Shown: positions 1-9,986, numbered from the stretch's first letter. The stretch is DNA of 64,000 bases from Pseudoxanthomonas sp. PXM02 (GCF_014851805.1 NZ_JACVAK010000001.1:1054001-1118000), one strand, 5' to 3'. The notes: generated by a model not told the origin, from the letters alone. Numbers and translations: made by a program.

Positions 1-581
<581 letters not shown>

Positions 582-755
582 GTGACTGTGCCTCTGGCAG
601 CGTGGGGCGCGCGTCCGCGACCACACGGGGGACATTCTTTCGAACGGGGGAATTTCCAGTTGGAAGTCGCTGGTATTGCCGGCACCAGCACGCCTTCTGC
701 CGCTACTTCCAACTACAAACTCGCGTCTACATCGCTACGTCTTGAAACGACCGAA

Positions 756-779
756 GGCCAGGGGCTTTCGCCCCCGGCC
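756..779 (-). terminator. Hairpin between rplL and rpoB, probable attenuator
   Basis: On the minus strand GGCC-GGGGC and GCCCC-GGCC form a strong stem closed by a GAAA loop. It is followed only by a weak T-containing stretch, so read-through into rpoB is expected. This is where an attenuator lies in the rplL-rpoB spacer of other gammaproteobacteria. The rest of the 236-bp spacer shows no gene. Confidence 0.6.
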
Positions 780-817
780 TCGGGTTGTCGCCTGGGTGAA
801 CCGGCGACGGATACGAC

Positions 818-1189
818 TTACTTGACTTCGACGCTCGCACCAGCGGCTTCGAGTTCCTTCTTGAACTTGTCGGCGTCTTCCTTCGAGATGCCTTCCTTCA
901 GCACGCCACCGGCTTCGGTGAGGTCCTTGGCTTCCTTCAGGCCCAGGCCGGTGATGGCGCGGACAGCCTTGATGACGTCGACCTTCTTGGCACCGGCGTC
1001 CTTCAGGACGATGGTGAACTCGGTCTGCTCTTCGACCGGGGCGGCAGCGGCGGCCGGACCGGCAGCGGCGACGACCGGGGCGGCGGCGGAGACGCCGAAC
1101 TTCTCTTCGATGGCCTTGACCAGCTCCATCACTTCCATCAGGGTCTTGCCGGCAATGGCGTCGACGATCTGTTCGTTGGAAAGGGACAT
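818..1189 (-). CDS. rplL: 50S ribosomal protein L7/L12
   Basis: L7/L12 is the multicopy stalk protein of the large subunit that recruits and activates the translational GTPases. The 123-residue protein has the N-terminal dimerisation region ([20 protein letters not shown]), an Ala/Pro-rich hinge at about residues 34-55, and the C-terminal factor-binding domain with [15 protein letters not shown]. Length is normal for the family. It follows rplJ by 60 bp, the usual L10-L7/L12 pairing, and is very probably under the same L10 autogenous translational control. Confidence 0.98.
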   Translation of the reverse strand: MSLSNEQIVDAIAGKTLMEVMELVKAIEEKFGVSAAAPVVAAAGPAAAAAPVEEQTEFTIVLKDAGAKKVDVIKAVRAITGLGLKEAKDLTEAGGVLKEGISKEDADKFKKELEAAGASVEVK

Positions 1190-1249
1190 TGTGTTTACCT
1201 TTGGAAATTATCTGGGATTAGGGTTCGTAGAACCGTAAAGACGTCGAAC

Positions 1250-1786
1250 TCAGGCTTCGGCCGGGGCTTCGGCAGCGGCTTCCGCCGGTGCTTCGCCACC
1301 ACCCTGCTTGTCGGCCACGGCCTTGACGGCGCGGGCGAACATGGACGCAGGTTCCGCCAGCACGCGGGCCAGCATGGCCAGCGCCTGATCACGGGTCGGC
1401 AGCGATGCCAGGACTTCCACGTGGCTGGCCGGATACAGCTGGCCACCCACGGAGACGACCTTCGGCTGCAGCTTGTCGTTGCCCTTGGCGAATTCCTTGA
1501 TCAGGCGACCGGCAGCGCCGGGCTCCTCGGTCGAAAACGCATACAGCAGCGGACCGACGAGCTTGTCCTGGACAACCTCGAACTCGGTACCGGCGATGGC
1601 ACGCACGGCCAGCGTGTTCTTGACAACCTTCAAGTACACGCCGGTCTCGCGGGCCTTCTTGCGCATCGCGGTCATCTGGGTGACCGTGGTGCCTGCGTAT
1701 TCGACAGCGACCAGGGAGTGCGCCTTGGCGGCGACGTCTGCCAGTTCGGCGACTACTTCTTGCTTCTGGGACAGATTGAGAGCCAT
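1250..1786 (-). CDS. rplJ: 50S ribosomal protein L10
   Basis: L10 anchors the L7/L12 dimers to 23S rRNA at the base of the stalk, and in bacteria it represses its own operon by binding the mRNA leader. The start [12 protein letters not shown] at 1786 was chosen because a GAGGAG ribosome-binding site lies directly upstream and homologues begin there; the open frame extends to 1942 but that part is the untranslated leader. The 178-residue protein ends in an Ala/Glu-rich tail ([15 protein letters not shown]), the helix region that binds L7/L12. Neighbours are rplA upstream and rplL downstream. Confidence 0.97.
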   Translation of the reverse strand: MALNLSQKQEVVAELADVAAKAHSLVAVEYAGTTVTQMTAMRKKARETGVYLKVVKNTLAVRAIAGTEFEVVQDKLVGPLLYAFSTEEPGAAGRLIKEFAKGNDKLQPKVVSVGGQLYPASHVEVLASLPTRDQALAMLARVLAEPASMFARAVKAVADKQGGGEAPAEAAAEAPAEA

Positions 1787-2126
1787 ACACTCCTCACTAA
1801 TTGACTCCGCTTGCGGCTCCTGCCGCTCGCGGTCCTGGACGGCGTCCATCCTGGATGCCGGGGACTTGCGGTCCCGTCGGTGGCCTGTCTGACTGGCCGA
1901 CCTCGCGGTCAGCACCAGAAAACTTCCAGAAGGCGGCACCATCTACGCAGGCGCACTCCCTTGCGGGGAATGGATTAAGCGATCCCGCTAGCCACGACGG
2001 CGATTCCCTGCCAACACGAGCCTCCGTGCCCGTCGTCGTTGCGCGCTGACCGCACCTGCGGTCTTTGACGGCTGTCGCTTGCACCGGAGACCGGCCTGGG
2101 CGACTGCCCTCAAAATTTCGTTGCGC
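1787..2126 (-). promoter_or_regulatory. Long leader upstream of rplJ, probable L10-binding control region
   Basis: A 373-bp gene-free stretch separates rplA from rplJ. It contains several short GC-rich inverted repeats on the minus strand. In other bacteria the rplJ leader carries the L10(L12)4 binding site and often an internal promoter. The position and length fit that role, but I could not match a specific L10 kink-turn by eye, so the function is inferred from location. Confidence 0.45.
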
Positions 2127-2150
2127 CCTGTCCCGCGTCGCGGGACAGGG
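2127..2150 (-). terminator. Hairpin just after rplA
   Basis: A near-perfect inverted repeat (CCCTGTCCCGCG / CGGGACAGGG) starts 9 bp beyond the rplA stop on the minus strand, followed by CGCAACGAAATTTTG. It may be a weak terminator or a processing/stability hairpin. The flanks resemble those of the hairpin after rplY (see the finding on paired hairpins). Confidence 0.5.
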
Positions 2151-2159
2151 ATGACGCGA

Positions 2160-2858
2160 TTACTTCAGGGACAGCGAGGACTGGTCCACGGTCACGCCGG
2201 GGCCCATGGTCGAGCTGACCGAGATCTTCTGCAGGTACTGACCCTTCGAGGTGGCCGGCTTGGCCTTCACCAGGTCGATCAGCAGCGCCTGCAGGTTCGA
2301 CTTCAGCGCTTCGTCTTCGAAGCTGGCCTTGCCGATCGTGCAATGGATGATGCCGGCCTTGTCGGTGCGGTAGCGCACCTGGCCGGACTTGGCGTTCTTG
2401 ACCGCCTCGGCGGGGTTCGGCGACACGGTGCCGACCTTCGGGTTCGGCATCAGGCCGCGCGGGCCCAGCACCGTACCGAGCTTACCGACCACGCGCATCG
2501 CGTCCGGCGTGGCGATGACCACGTCGTAGTTGATGTCGCCAGCCAGCATCTTCTCGGCCAGGTCATCCATGCCGACGGCTTCGGCGCCAGCGGCGGCGGC
2601 TTCGTCGGCCTTGGCGCCCGCCGGGGCGAACACGGCCACGCGGACCGACTTGCCGGTGCCGGCGGGCAGCACGGTCGAACCGCGCACCTGCTGGTCGGAC
2701 TTCTTCGCGTCCACGCCCAGACGGACGGCGACGTCCACGGACTCGACGAACTTGGACTTGACCGCGGTCTTGATGATCTTCAGGGCCTCGTCAATGGCGT
2801 ACGCCTTGCCGGGGGTCACGGCGGCCAGGATGGCCTTCTGTCGCTTGTTCTGTGCCAT
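2160..2858 (-). CDS. rplA: 50S ribosomal protein L1
   Basis: L1 binds 23S rRNA at the mobile L1 stalk that moves with the E-site tRNA, and it can repress translation of its own rplKA operon. The 232-residue protein begins [18 protein letters not shown] and has the L1 signature around [16 protein letters not shown]. Length is standard. It starts 3 bp after rplK, so the two are co-transcribed and probably translationally coupled. The start MAQNKR agrees with homologues. Confidence 0.98.
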   Translation of the reverse strand: MAQNKRQKAILAAVTPGKAYAIDEALKIIKTAVKSKFVESVDVAVRLGVDAKKSDQQVRGSTVLPAGTGKSVRVAVFAPAGAKADEAAAAGAEAVGMDDLAEKMLAGDINYDVVIATPDAMRVVGKLGTVLGPRGLMPNPKVGTVSPNPAEAVKNAKSGQVRYRTDKAGIIHCTIGKASFEDEALKSNLQALLIDLVKAKPATSKGQYLQKISVSSTMGPGVTVDQSSLSLK

Positions 2859-2861
2859 CTC

Positions 2862-3290
2862 TTAACCCTCTACCGTCAGGCCCATGGAGCGGGCCGAACC
2901 CGCGATCGTGCGCACCGCTGCGTCCAGGTCGGCCGCGGTCAGGTCGGGTTCCTTCGCCTTGGCGATGTCCTCGAGCTGCTTGCGGGTGACCTTGCCCACC
3001 TTCTCGGTGTTCGGGCGCTTGGAGCCGGACGTGATGCCGACGGCCTTCTTCAGCAGGATCGACGCCGGCGGCGTCTTCGTGATGAAGGTGAAGGTACGGT
3101 CGGAATAGGCCGTGATGACCACCGGAATCGGCAGACCCGGTTCCAGCTTCTGCGTGGCGGCGTTGAACGCCTTGCAGAATTCCATGATGTTCAGGCCGCG
3201 CTGACCCAGCGCAGGACCGACCGGCGGCGAGGGGTTGGCCTGACCGGCCTTCACCTGCAGCTTGATGTAACCGACAACTTTCTTTGCCAT
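2862..3290 (-). CDS. rplK: 50S ribosomal protein L11
   Basis: L11 binds the GTPase-associated centre of 23S rRNA, helps elongation-factor turnover and is needed for RelA activation on stalled ribosomes. The 142-residue protein starts [18 protein letters not shown] and contains [20 protein letters not shown], the proline-rich linker characteristic of L11. It is the first gene of the rplKA unit, about 200 bp downstream of nusG, with a promoter-like -10 element in that spacer. Confidence 0.98.
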   Translation of the reverse strand: MAKKVVGYIKLQVKAGQANPSPPVGPALGQRGLNIMEFCKAFNAATQKLEPGLPIPVVITAYSDRTFTFITKTPPASILLKKAVGITSGSKRPNTEKVGKVTRKQLEDIAKAKEPDLTAADLDAAVRTIAGSARSMGLTVEG

Positions 3291-3439
3291 GTGAGTACTC
3301 TCCGGGTGCTAACGCCTGGGTAACAGGCTCCCCATCGGACCGGGAAAATCACGCGTCCCGGCATCGCGTTTTCTAGAACGCACCAATGGCCACCCGAGGG
3401 CGGCCATGGCTCCTGCCCGGCATCGCCGTCAGGGAGCCG

Positions 3440-3475
3440 CGCAGTATATCAGGGTTTTGCGGACCCGGCTGAACG
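3440..3475 (-). promoter_or_regulatory. Possible promoter of rplKA
   Basis: On the minus strand a perfect TATACT -10 hexamer lies at 3443-3448, about 150 bp upstream of rplK. The -35 region is poor (TTCAGC at a 19-bp spacing is the best visible), so this is a plausible rather than strong sigma-70 promoter. The location matches the L11 promoter known from other gammaproteobacteria. Confidence 0.4.
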
Positions 3476-3490
3476 CGCCGGGCCGCCGGG

Positions 3491-4048
3491 TCAGGCCTTC
3501 TCGACCTGCCCGAATTCCAGCTCCACCGGGGTGGAACGGCCGAAGATCAGCACCGCAACGCGCAGGCGACTCTTCTCGTAATTGACTTCCTCGACCACGC
3601 CATTGAAGTCGTTGAACGGGCCATCGGTGACGCGGACCATCTCGCCCGGCTCGAACAGCACCTTGGGCTTCGGCTTCTCGACGCCTTCCTGGACGCGATC
3701 AAGGATCGCGGCCGCCTCTTCGTCACGGATCGGCAGCGGACGGTCGGCGGTGCCGCCGATGAAGCCCAACACCTTGGACGTGTCCTTCACCAGATGCCAG
3801 CTTTCATTGTCCATGCGCGGGATGCCCGCTTCGTCATGGGTCTCGATCTGGACCAGCACGTAGCCGGGGAAAAACTTGCGCTCGGAACGGCGCTTCTGGC
3901 CGGAGCGCATTTCCACGACCTCTTCGGTCGGGACGAGGACGTCGCCGAACTTTTCCTGCATTTCATCGCGGACGATGCGATCACGGAGGGCCTGGGCCAC
4001 CGACTTCTCGAAGCCCGAGTAGGCATGGACGACATACCAACGCTTCAC
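3491..4048 (-). CDS. nusG: Transcription termination/antitermination factor NusG
   Basis: NusG binds RNA polymerase, suppresses pausing, and links it to Rho or to ribosomal protein S10. The N-terminal NGN domain begins [20 protein letters not shown], and the C-terminal KOW motif is seen in [23 protein letters not shown] start at 4048 was chosen: it is preceded by GAGGAG at a normal distance and gives the usual 185 residues. The upstream TTG at 4072 lies inside the secE coding end and lacks such a site. secE is immediately upstream. Confidence 0.97.
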   Translation of the reverse strand: MKRWYVVHAYSGFEKSVAQALRDRIVRDEMQEKFGDVLVPTEEVVEMRSGQKRRSERKFFPGYVLVQIETHDEAGIPRMDNESWHLVKDTSKVLGFIGGTADRPLPIRDEEAAAILDRVQEGVEKPKPKVLFEPGEMVRVTDGPFNDFNGVVEEVNYEKSRLRVAVLIFGRSTPVELEFGQVEKA

Positions 4049-4061
4049 TGCGGCACTCTCC

Positions 4062-4451
4062 TCAACGACCAAAATTCAAGAACAGCTCGATCGCCTTCTG
4101 GATGCCGAAATCGAAGGCAGCCAGGATCAGGCTGAGGATAATGACCACGATGACGACCACCCAGGTCGTGCGTGTCGCTTCCTCACGGGTCGGCCACACG
4201 ACCTTGCGCAGCTCGAAACGGGATTCGGACAGGAATTCGCGCGTCTCGCGACCCTTGCCCGTCTGCAGGAACACCAGCGCACCCAGCACCAGTCCTGCGA
4301 CCACCGCCAACGCACGCACCGGCGTAGCCCATTGGCCGTTGAACCACCACCACGCGACGAGGCCAGCCACGACCAGCGCCAGCGCCAGGACGTACTTGGT
4401 GATGTCGGCTGCAGGCGTGCCGGCTTTGGATTGTTCGACCTTGCTGTTCAA
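4062..4451 (-). CDS. secE: Preprotein translocase subunit SecE
   Basis: SecE is the clamp subunit of the SecYEG channel in the inner membrane. The 129-residue protein has three predicted membrane segments (about residues 18-36, 43-61 and 97-117), as in enterobacterial SecE. The conserved amphipathic stretch precedes the last segment ([19 protein letters not shown]), including the family signature VVWPTR. It lies between tRNA-Trp and nusG, the usual gammaproteobacterial position. Confidence 0.97.
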   Translation of the reverse strand: MNSKVEQSKAGTPAADITKYVLALALVVAGLVAWWWFNGQWATPVRALAVVAGLVLGALVFLQTGKGRETREFLSESRFELRKVVWPTREEATRTTWVVVIVVIILSLILAAFDFGIQKAIELFLNFGR

Positions 4452-4512
4452 GTCAGTTGTCGCTCTTTGCTTTTGGGGAGTACCGGGGACCCGGACTCCG
4501 CGAGGGAGGAAG

Positions 4513-4588
<76 letters not shown>

Positions 4589-4622
4589 ATCGATTTGCTA
4601 CAACCTTCCCTTAGACGGCGAA

Positions 4623-4646
4623 GGCGGACCGAGGTTCCGGTCCGCC
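4623..4646 (-). terminator. Hairpin downstream of tuf
   Basis: GGCGGACC and GGTCCGCC form an 8-bp GC-rich stem about 40 bp beyond the tuf stop on the minus strand. There is no clear T run after it, so it may be a weak terminator or an mRNA-stabilising hairpin before tRNA-Trp. Confidence 0.5.
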
Positions 4647-4687
4647 CTTGTCGCTGTCCGGCGAGTCCTCGCCGGGACCGCAGGGGC

Positions 4688-5878
4688 TTACTTGATGATC
4701 TTGGCCACCACGCCGGCGCCGACCGTACGACCGCCTTCGCGGATCGCGAAACGCAGGCCTTCGTCCATCGCCACCGGGTTGATCAGGGTGACCACCATCT
4801 TGATGTTGTCACCCGGCATCACCATTTCCACGCCTTCCGGCAGGGTCACGGCGCCCGTGATGTCGGTCGTGCGGAAGTAGAACTGCGGACGGTAGCCCTT
4901 GAAGAACGGGGTGTGACGGCCGCCTTCGTCCTTGCTCAGCACGTAGACTTCGGCTTCGAACTCAGTGTGCGGGGTGATCGAACCCGGCTTGGCCAGCACC
5001 TGGCCACGCTCCACGTCGTCACGCTTGGTGCCGCGCAGCAGCAGACCGGCGTTGTCGCCCGCCTGACCCTGGTCCAGCAGCTTGCGGAACATTTCCACGC
5101 CCGTGACCGTGGTCTTCTGGGTCGGACGGATACCGACGATTTCGATTTCCTCGCCCACCTTGATCACGCCGCGCTCGATACGGCCGGTCACCACGGTACC
5201 GCGACCCGAGATCGAGAACACGTCTTCCACCGGCATCAGGAACGGCTTGTCGACGTCGCGCTCCGGGGTCGGGATCCAGGTGTCCAGCGCATCGACCAGC
5301 TTCAGGATCGCCGGCACGCCGATTTCGCTCTGGTCGCCTTCCAGCGCCAGACGGGCCGAACCCGAGATGATCGGGGTGTCGTCGCCCGGGAACTCGTACT
5401 TGCTCAGCAGCTCACGGACTTCCATTTCGACCAGCTCGAGCAGCTCGGCGTCGTCGACCATGTCGGCCTTGTTCAGGAACACGACGATGTACGGCACGCC
5501 GACCTGGCGCGAGAGCAGGATGTGCTCGCGGGTCTGCGGCATCGGGCCGTCAGCGGCCGAGCACACCAGGATCGCGCCGTCCATCTGGGCCGCACCGGTG
5601 ATCATGTTCTTCACGTAGTCGGCGTGACCCGGGCAATCCACGTGCGCGTAGTGGCGCGAGGCGGATTCGTATTCCACGTGGGCCGTGGAGATCGTGATGC
5701 CGCGCGCCTTCTCTTCCGGCGCCGCGTCGATCGCGTCATAGGCCTTGAACTCGCCACCGAAACGCTCCGCGCCGATCTTCGTCAGCGCCGCCGTCAGCGT
5801 CGTCTTGCCGTGGTCAACGTGACCAATCGTGCCCACGTTCACGTGGGGCTTGGTGCGTTCGAACTTACCCTTTGCCAT
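4688..5878 (-). CDS. tuf: Elongation factor Tu
   Basis: EF-Tu delivers aminoacyl-tRNA to the ribosomal A site in a GTP-dependent way. All G motifs are visible: [22 protein letters not shown] and the SGSA loop. Length is the normal 396 residues. Three tRNA genes (Tyr, Gly, Thr) precede it and tRNA-Trp follows, reproducing the tufB transcription unit of enterics. Many proteobacteria carry a second tuf near fusA; this window shows only one copy. Start [12 protein letters not shown] agrees with the family. Confidence 0.98.
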   Translation of the reverse strand: MAKGKFERTKPHVNVGTIGHVDHGKTTLTAALTKIGAERFGGEFKAYDAIDAAPEEKARGITISTAHVEYESASRHYAHVDCPGHADYVKNMITGAAQMDGAILVCSAADGPMPQTREHILLSRQVGVPYIVVFLNKADMVDDAELLELVEMEVRELLSKYEFPGDDTPIISGSARLALEGDQSEIGVPAILKLVDALDTWIPTPERDVDKPFLMPVEDVFSISGRGTVVTGRIERGVIKVGEEIEIVGIRPTQKTTVTGVEMFRKLLDQGQAGDNAGLLLRGTKRDDVERGQVLAKPGSITPHTEFEAEVYVLSKDEGGRHTPFFKGYRPQFYFRTTDITGAVTLPEGVEMVMPGDNIKMVVTLINPVAMDEGLRFAIREGGRTVGAGVVAKIIK

Positions 5879-5913
5879 GGCTGCTGGTTCTCGAGTGGAT
5901 CAATGGATGGAAG

Positions 5914-5989
5914 TGGTGCTCACGAAAGGAATCGAACCTTCGACCTCCTCCTTACCAAGGAGGTGCTCTACCGACTGAGCTACGTGAGC
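5914..5989 (-). tRNA. tRNA-Thr (anticodon GGT)
   Basis: The acceptor stem GCTCACG/CGTGAGC is complete, the anticodon stem-loop CCTCC-TTGGTAA-GGAGG gives GGT, the T loop is GGTTCGATTCC, and a 3' CCA is encoded. It is the third tRNA of the Tyr-Gly-Thr group, 35 bp upstream of tuf. Confidence 0.97.
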
Positions 5990-6041
5990 GTGAAACCGGT
6001 TGTGTTGCCTGGATTGCCGCTGGTCTTGCACGGGTGTTCAG

Positions 6042-6115
6042 TGGAGCGGGAGACGGGAATCGAACCCGCACTAGTAGCTTGGAAGGCTACAGTTCTACCA
6101 TTGAACTACTCCCGC
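6042..6115 (-). tRNA. tRNA-Gly (anticodon TCC)
   Basis: A 74-nt cloverleaf with acceptor GCGGGAG/CTCCCGC, anticodon loop CTTCCAA (TCC), T arm GGTTCGATTCC and encoded CCA. It lies between tRNA-Tyr and tRNA-Thr in the tuf operon. Confidence 0.97.
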
Positions 6116-6154
6116 ACCGGGAGACCACTACAACTCGAAACAACAACGAAAAAC

Positions 6155-6240
6155 TGGTGGAGGGAGGTGGATTCGAACCACCGAAGGCGTAAGCCAGCAG
6201 ATTTACAGTCTGCCCCCGTTGGCCGCTTGGGTATCCCTCC
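6155..6240 (-). tRNA. tRNA-Tyr (anticodon GTA)
   Basis: An 86-nt class II tRNA with acceptor GGAGGGA/TCCCTCC, anticodon loop CTGTAAA (GTA), a long variable arm, T arm GGTTCGAATCC and encoded CCA. It is the first gene of the tRNA-tuf transcription unit and lies just downstream of a strong promoter-like sequence. Confidence 0.97.
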
Positions 6241-6298
6241 GGGATCACCGGACTGACTGGGCCAAGGGCCAAATCAAACCAGGGTGAAACAGCCCGAG

Positions 6299-6327
6299 AT
6301 TTTGGCGTGTGCCGGCACGTCTGTCAA
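6299..6327 (-). promoter_or_regulatory. Sigma-70 promoter of the tRNA-Tyr/Gly/Thr-tuf operon
   Basis: On the minus strand a perfect TTGACA (-35, 6322-6327) and CAAAAT (-10, 6299-6304) are separated by exactly 17 bp. A GC-rich discriminator (CTCGGGC) follows, typical of stringently controlled stable-RNA promoters. Transcription would begin about 50 bp before tRNA-Tyr. The ychF gene ends 22 bp upstream of the -35. Confidence 0.75.
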
Positions 6328-6348
6328 CGCGTTCGGGACACTTTTTTC

Positions 6349-7440
6349 TCAGACGTTGAACCGGAAATGCAGGACGTCACCTTCCTGCACGCGATATTCC
6401 TTGCCCTCCAGCCGCAGGCGGCCGGCATCGCGGGCACCCGCCTCGCCCTTGTACTTGAGGAAGTCGTCGAACGCGATGGTCTCGGCGCGGATGAAGCCCT
6501 TCTCGAAGTCGGTATGGATCACGGCCGCCGCCTGGGGGGCGGTGGAACCGCCCCGCACCGTCCAGGCGCGGACTTCCTTCACGCCTGCGGTGAAGTAGGT
6601 CTGCAGGCCCAGCAACGTGTAAGCGGCCCGGATGACCCGGTTCAGGCCGGGCTCGTCCAGACCGAGGTCGGCCAGGAAGGCATCGCGGTCAGCGTCGTCG
6701 AGCTGGGACAACTCCTCCTCGATGGCCGCCGACACCGGCACCACCTGGGCGCCTTCGGTCGCGGCACGCGCGCGCACGGCATCCAGGTGCGGATTGTTCT
6801 CGAAGCCGTCCTCGAGCACGTTGGCCACGTACATCACCGGCTTCAGCGTCAACAGGAACAGGTCGCGGACCAGCGCCTTCTCTTCGTCATCCAGGCCCAG
6901 TGCGCGACCCGGCTTGCCATCATTGAGTCCGGCCTGCAGCTTCTGCAGCACGGGCTTACGGGCAATGGCGTCCTTCTCGCCCTGCTTGGCCGAGCGCTCT
7001 GCACGATTCAGCGCCTTCTCGACGCTATCGAGGTCCGCCAGCGCCAGCTCGGTATCGATGGTGTCGATGTCCGACAGCGGATCGATGCGATTGTTGACGT
7101 GGATGACGTCGTCGTTCTCGAAGCAGCGCACCACATGCGTGATCGCATCCACTTCGCGGATGTGGGCCAGGAACTTGTTGCCCAGGCCTTCGCCGCTGGC
7201 CGCACCCGCCACCAGGCCGGCGATATCGACGAACTCGACCGCCGTCGGGATCACCTTCTGCGGCTTGACGATCTCGGCCAACTGGTTGAGGCGCAGATCC
7301 GGCACCGGCACCACGCCCACGTTCGGCTCGATGGTGCAGAACGGGAAGTTGGCCGCGGCGATGCCCGCCTTGGTCAGCGCGTTGAACAGGGTGGACTTGC
7401 CGACGTTCGGCAGGCCCACGATGCCGCATTTGATGCCCAT
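6349..7440 (-). CDS. ychF: Ribosome-binding ATPase YchF (Obg family)
   Basis: YchF is a universally conserved P-loop ATPase of the Obg family that binds ribosomes and affects translation initiation and the oxidative-stress response. The protein starts [19 protein letters not shown] with its P-loop at residues 8-15, and the C-terminal TGS-like region is visible near [19 protein letters not shown]. Length is the normal 363 residues. The start at 7440 is fixed by homology; the upstream frame is non-coding. It follows pth by 80 bp and the two are commonly linked. Confidence 0.97.
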   Translation of the reverse strand: MGIKCGIVGLPNVGKSTLFNALTKAGIAAANFPFCTIEPNVGVVPVPDLRLNQLAEIVKPQKVIPTAVEFVDIAGLVAGAASGEGLGNKFLAHIREVDAITHVVRCFENDDVIHVNNRIDPLSDIDTIDTELALADLDSVEKALNRAERSAKQGEKDAIARKPVLQKLQAGLNDGKPGRALGLDDEEKALVRDLFLLTLKPVMYVANVLEDGFENNPHLDAVRARAATEGAQVVPVSAAIEEELSQLDDADRDAFLADLGLDEPGLNRVIRAAYTLLGLQTYFTAGVKEVRAWTVRGGSTAPQAAAVIHTDFEKGFIRAETIAFDDFLKYKGEAGARDAGRLRLEGKEYRVQEGDVLHFRFNV

Positions 7441-7446
7441 GTCTAC

Positions 7447-7513
7447 TTCCCGGATTCGTAATTCGTGATTGGCGATTCGTGGCGGATACCGCCTGAAAAT
7501 CGTCAATCACCAA
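7447..7513. repeat. Degenerate ATTGGTGATT / ATTCGTGATT repeats between pth and ychF
   Basis: This AT-rich patch holds two imperfect runs of a 7-10 bp unit (ATTCGTAATTCGTGATTGGC on one side; the complement of TCAATCACCAATGACCAAT on the other) facing each other around GGCGGATACCGCC. The two arms could fold into a long imperfect hairpin. The base composition is unlike the surrounding genes. No function is evident. Confidence 0.5.
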
Positions 7514-7520
7514 TGACCAA

Positions 7521-8102
7521 TCATGCCTTCTGCGTGTGCAGTCGCGTCATCGCGTCCATGAAATTGCCCGCCACCGCCAGCGGCAGCACGTCCATCGCAT
7601 CGTCGATCGCACGCGCGATCAGCACTTCATCATCCTTGCCCGGCTTGCCCAGCACCCAGCCCGTCACCCGATCCTTGTGGCCGGGATGACCGATACCGAT
7701 CCGCAGCCGATGGAACTTGCCGTGCCCGAGGTGCTGGATGGTGTCGCGCAGGCCATTCTGGCCGCCGTGGCCGCCATCGAACTTCAGGCGTGCGGCGCCC
7801 GGCGCGAGATCCAGCTCATCATGCGCGAGCAGCACTTCTTCAGGCGCGATTTTCCAGAAGCGCAGCGCGGCCGCTACCGACTTGCCGCTGAGATTCATGA
7901 AGGTGGCCGGCTTCAGCAGCCACACCGGCTGGCCGGCGACCACGACCTTCGCGGTTTCGCCGAACAGCTTGCTGTCCAGCCCGAAACGCTCACCCTGCCG
8001 TTCCGCCAGGGCGTCGACAAAATGGAACCCGGCGTTGTGCCGGGTTCGGGCATGTTCGGCACCGGGATTGCCCAGCCCGACAATGAGGCGCAAGCCTGCC
8101 AT
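7521..8102 (-). CDS. pth: Peptidyl-tRNA hydrolase
   Basis: Pth cleaves the ester bond of peptidyl-tRNAs that drop off the ribosome and so recycles tRNA. The 193-residue protein begins MAGLRLIVGLGNPGAEHART. The catalytic histidine is His22 in TRHNAGF, Asn68-type substrate residues occur in FMNLSG, and HDELDLAPG and GGHGGQNGLRD are typical family blocks. It lies between rplY and ychF, the normal rplY-pth-ychF order, on the same strand. Confidence 0.97.
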   Translation of the reverse strand: MAGLRLIVGLGNPGAEHARTRHNAGFHFVDALAERQGERFGLDSKLFGETAKVVVAGQPVWLLKPATFMNLSGKSVAAALRFWKIAPEEVLLAHDELDLAPGAARLKFDGGHGGQNGLRDTIQHLGHGKFHRLRIGIGHPGHKDRVTGWVLGKPGKDDEVLIARAIDDAMDVLPLAVAGNFMDAMTRLHTQKA

Positions 8103-8119
8103 GGGGACGCAACGCGCAC

Positions 8120-8143
8120 CTGCGCCCGCGCGAGCGGGCGCAG
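8120..8143 (-). terminator. Hairpin between rplY and pth
   Basis: CTGCGCCCGC and GCGGGCGCAG form a 10-bp stem 10 bp beyond the rplY stop. There is no T tract, so attenuation or mRNA stabilisation is more likely than full termination. Its flanks resemble those of the hairpin after rplA. Confidence 0.45.
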
Positions 8144-8153
8144 GATCACGCGA

Positions 8154-8807
8154 TTACTTGTCGTCCTTCTTGGCGACCTTCGACGCCGGCACTTCGGCCG
8201 ATTCCGCCGGGGCTTCTTCAGCCTCTTCCTTGCCGTGCTTGGCGATCACGACGGCGACGTCGTGTTCCTTGCCCAGCTTCAGCTCGGGAATGGTCACGCC
8301 GGCTGGCAGCTTGACGTCGGACAGGTGGATCACCGCACCGATGGCCAGGTCGGCCAGGTCGATTTCGATGAATTCCGGCAGATCCTTCGGCAGACACTCG
8401 ACGACGACTTCGTTCAGTTCGTGGGTGACCACGACTTCGGCGGACTTGCCGGCCGGCGACTTGTCTTCGTTGAGGAAGTGCAGCGGCACCGCGGTGCGCA
8501 GCGTCTCGTTCTCGTTCACGCGCTGGAAGTCCAGGTGCATGATCTGCTGCTTGAACGGGTGGCGCTGCATGTCACGCAGCAGGACCTTCTGGATGTCGCC
8601 GTTGAGGCTCAGGTCCAGGATCGACGAGTAGAACCAGTCGTGCTGGGAGGCCAGCCAGACTTCGTTGTGGTTCAGCTGGATGCTGACCGGCTTCAGTTCG
8701 CCACCGTAAACGATGGCAGGCACGGTGCCCGCGTGACGGAGGCGGCGGCTCGCACCCTTACCCTCGTCTTCGCGGCGCTCGACCTTGATTTCATGCGTCT
8801 TAGCCAT
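8154..8807 (-). CDS. rplY: 50S ribosomal protein L25, long (Ctc) form
   Basis: L25/Ctc binds 5S rRNA. This is the long two-domain form: the 5S-binding domain starts MAKTHEIKVERREDEGKG and includes SRRLRHAGTVPAIVYGGE, and a C-terminal TL5-type beta domain follows with CLPKDLPEFIEIDLADL. An acidic/alanine-rich tail ends in AKKDDK. ATG 8807 is preferred over the GTG at 8816 because homologues begin MAKTHE. The usual operon partner pth follows and prs lies upstream. Confidence 0.96.
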   Translation of the reverse strand: MAKTHEIKVERREDEGKGASRRLRHAGTVPAIVYGGELKPVSIQLNHNEVWLASQHDWFYSSILDLSLNGDIQKVLLRDMQRHPFKQQIMHLDFQRVNENETLRTAVPLHFLNEDKSPAGKSAEVVVTHELNEVVVECLPKDLPEFIEIDLADLAIGAVIHLSDVKLPAGVTIPELKLGKEHDVAVVIAKHGKEEAEEAPAESAEVPASKVAKKDDK

Positions 8808-8919
8808 TTTCTTCACTACCTAGTTGTTGGACCGCCCTGCGGCGATCTGATGAAAGGTTCACCCGCGACCAGATGAACCCGGAATGCCGCCCGCCGATGT
8901 TCCGGCGCGCAGCGGAGAC

Positions 8920-9879
8920 TCAATCCACGTACAGCGAACTGACCGACTCGCCGAAGGCGATGCGGCGGATCGTTTCCGCCAGCAGTTCCGCCACCGACAG
9001 CTGGCGGATCTTGCTGCAGCCCTGCGCCTGCGGCGAGAGCGGGATGGTATCGGTGACGACGAGCTCGTCGAGCACCGAGTTGTTCAGATTGTCCACGGCC
9101 GGGCCCGAGAGCACGGGGTGGGTGCAGTAGGCCGCCACCTTGTTGGCGCCATGCTGCTTCAACGCCGCCGCCGCGGCGCAGAGCGTACCGGCAGTGTCGA
9201 CGATGTCGTCCACCAGCACGCAATCCTTGCCTTCCACGTCGCCGATGATGTTCATCACCGTGGCGACGTTGGCGCGCGGACGGCGCTTGTCAATGATCGC
9301 CAAATCGGCGTCATCGAGGCGTTTGGCCACGGCACGGGCACGCACCACGCCACCGACGTCCGGCGATACCACCAGCAGGTTCTCCGTGCCGTAGGCGCGC
9401 CAGATGTCGGCCAGCAGCAGCGGGGACGCGTACACGTTGTCGACCGGGATGTCGAAGAATCCCTGGATCTGGTCCGCATGCAGGTCCACCGTCAGCACGC
9501 GGTCCGCGCTCACCGCGCCGAACATCTTCGCCGCCACCTTCGCCGTGATCGGCACGCGCGAAGAGCGCATGCGGCGATCCTGGCGGGCGTAGCCGAAGTA
9601 CGGCACCACCGCGGTGACGCTGCTGGCCGATGCGCGCTTCAGCGCGTCGATCAGGACCAGCAGCTCCACCAGATTCTCGGCACTCGGCGCGCAGGTCGGC
9701 TGCACGACGAACACTTCCTGCCGACGCACGTTCTCCTGGATCTCCACCTGCACTTCGCCGTCGGAGAACCGGGACACCAGCGCCTTGCCGGGACGCACGC
9801 CCAGCTCGCGGCAGATGCTGTTCGCCAACGGCTTGTTGGCGTTGCCGGAAAACACAAGCAGGTTACGTTCGTCTTGCAT
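8920..9879 (-). CDS. prs: Ribose-phosphate pyrophosphokinase
   Basis: Prs makes PRPP from ribose 5-phosphate and ATP for purine, pyrimidine, NAD, histidine and tryptophan synthesis. The 319-residue protein begins [19 protein letters not shown], has the ATP-binding flexible-loop block [17 protein letters not shown], and carries the PRPP signature [13 protein letters not shown]. The start at 9879 matches homologues; the open frame further upstream runs into tRNA-Gln. Downstream lies rplY, upstream tRNA-Gln and ispE, a conserved gammaproteobacterial arrangement. Confidence 0.97.
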   Translation of the reverse strand: MQDERNLLVFSGNANKPLANSICRELGVRPGKALVSRFSDGEVQVEIQENVRRQEVFVVQPTCAPSAENLVELLVLIDALKRASASSVTAVVPYFGYARQDRRMRSSRVPITAKVAAKMFGAVSADRVLTVDLHADQIQGFFDIPVDNVYASPLLLADIWRAYGTENLLVVSPDVGGVVRARAVAKRLDDADLAIIDKRRPRANVATVMNIIGDVEGKDCVLVDDIVDTAGTLCAAAAALKQHGANKVAAYCTHPVLSGPAVDNLNNSVLDELVVTDTIPLSPQAQGCSKIRQLSVAELLAETIRRIAFGESVSSLYVD

Positions 9880-9910
9880 GGTCGTCTCGGCGGATGCGGC
9901 GTGACTGGAT

Positions 9911-9986
9911 TGGCAGGGGCGGAAGGATTCGAACCTACGAATGCCGGGATCAAAACCCGGTGCCTTAACCACTTGGCGACGCCCCT
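9911..9986 (-). tRNA. tRNA-Gln (anticodon TTG)
   Basis: Acceptor AGGGGCG/CGCCCCT, anticodon loop TTTTGAT giving TTG, T arm GGTTCGAATCC and encoded CCA are all present. It lies between ispE and prs. Its first two bases overlap the ispE stop codon, so the tRNA must be cut from the operon transcript or made from a promoter inside ispE. Confidence 0.96.

Noticed and set aside
1787..1942. N-terminal extension of L10
   Set aside because: The in-frame extension has no family similarity, while MALNLSQK at 1786 has a strong ribosome-binding site and matches homologues.
7441..7520. Small RNA gene between pth and ychF
   Set aside because: An inverted repeat is present but there is no promoter or terminator pair to support a separate transcript.
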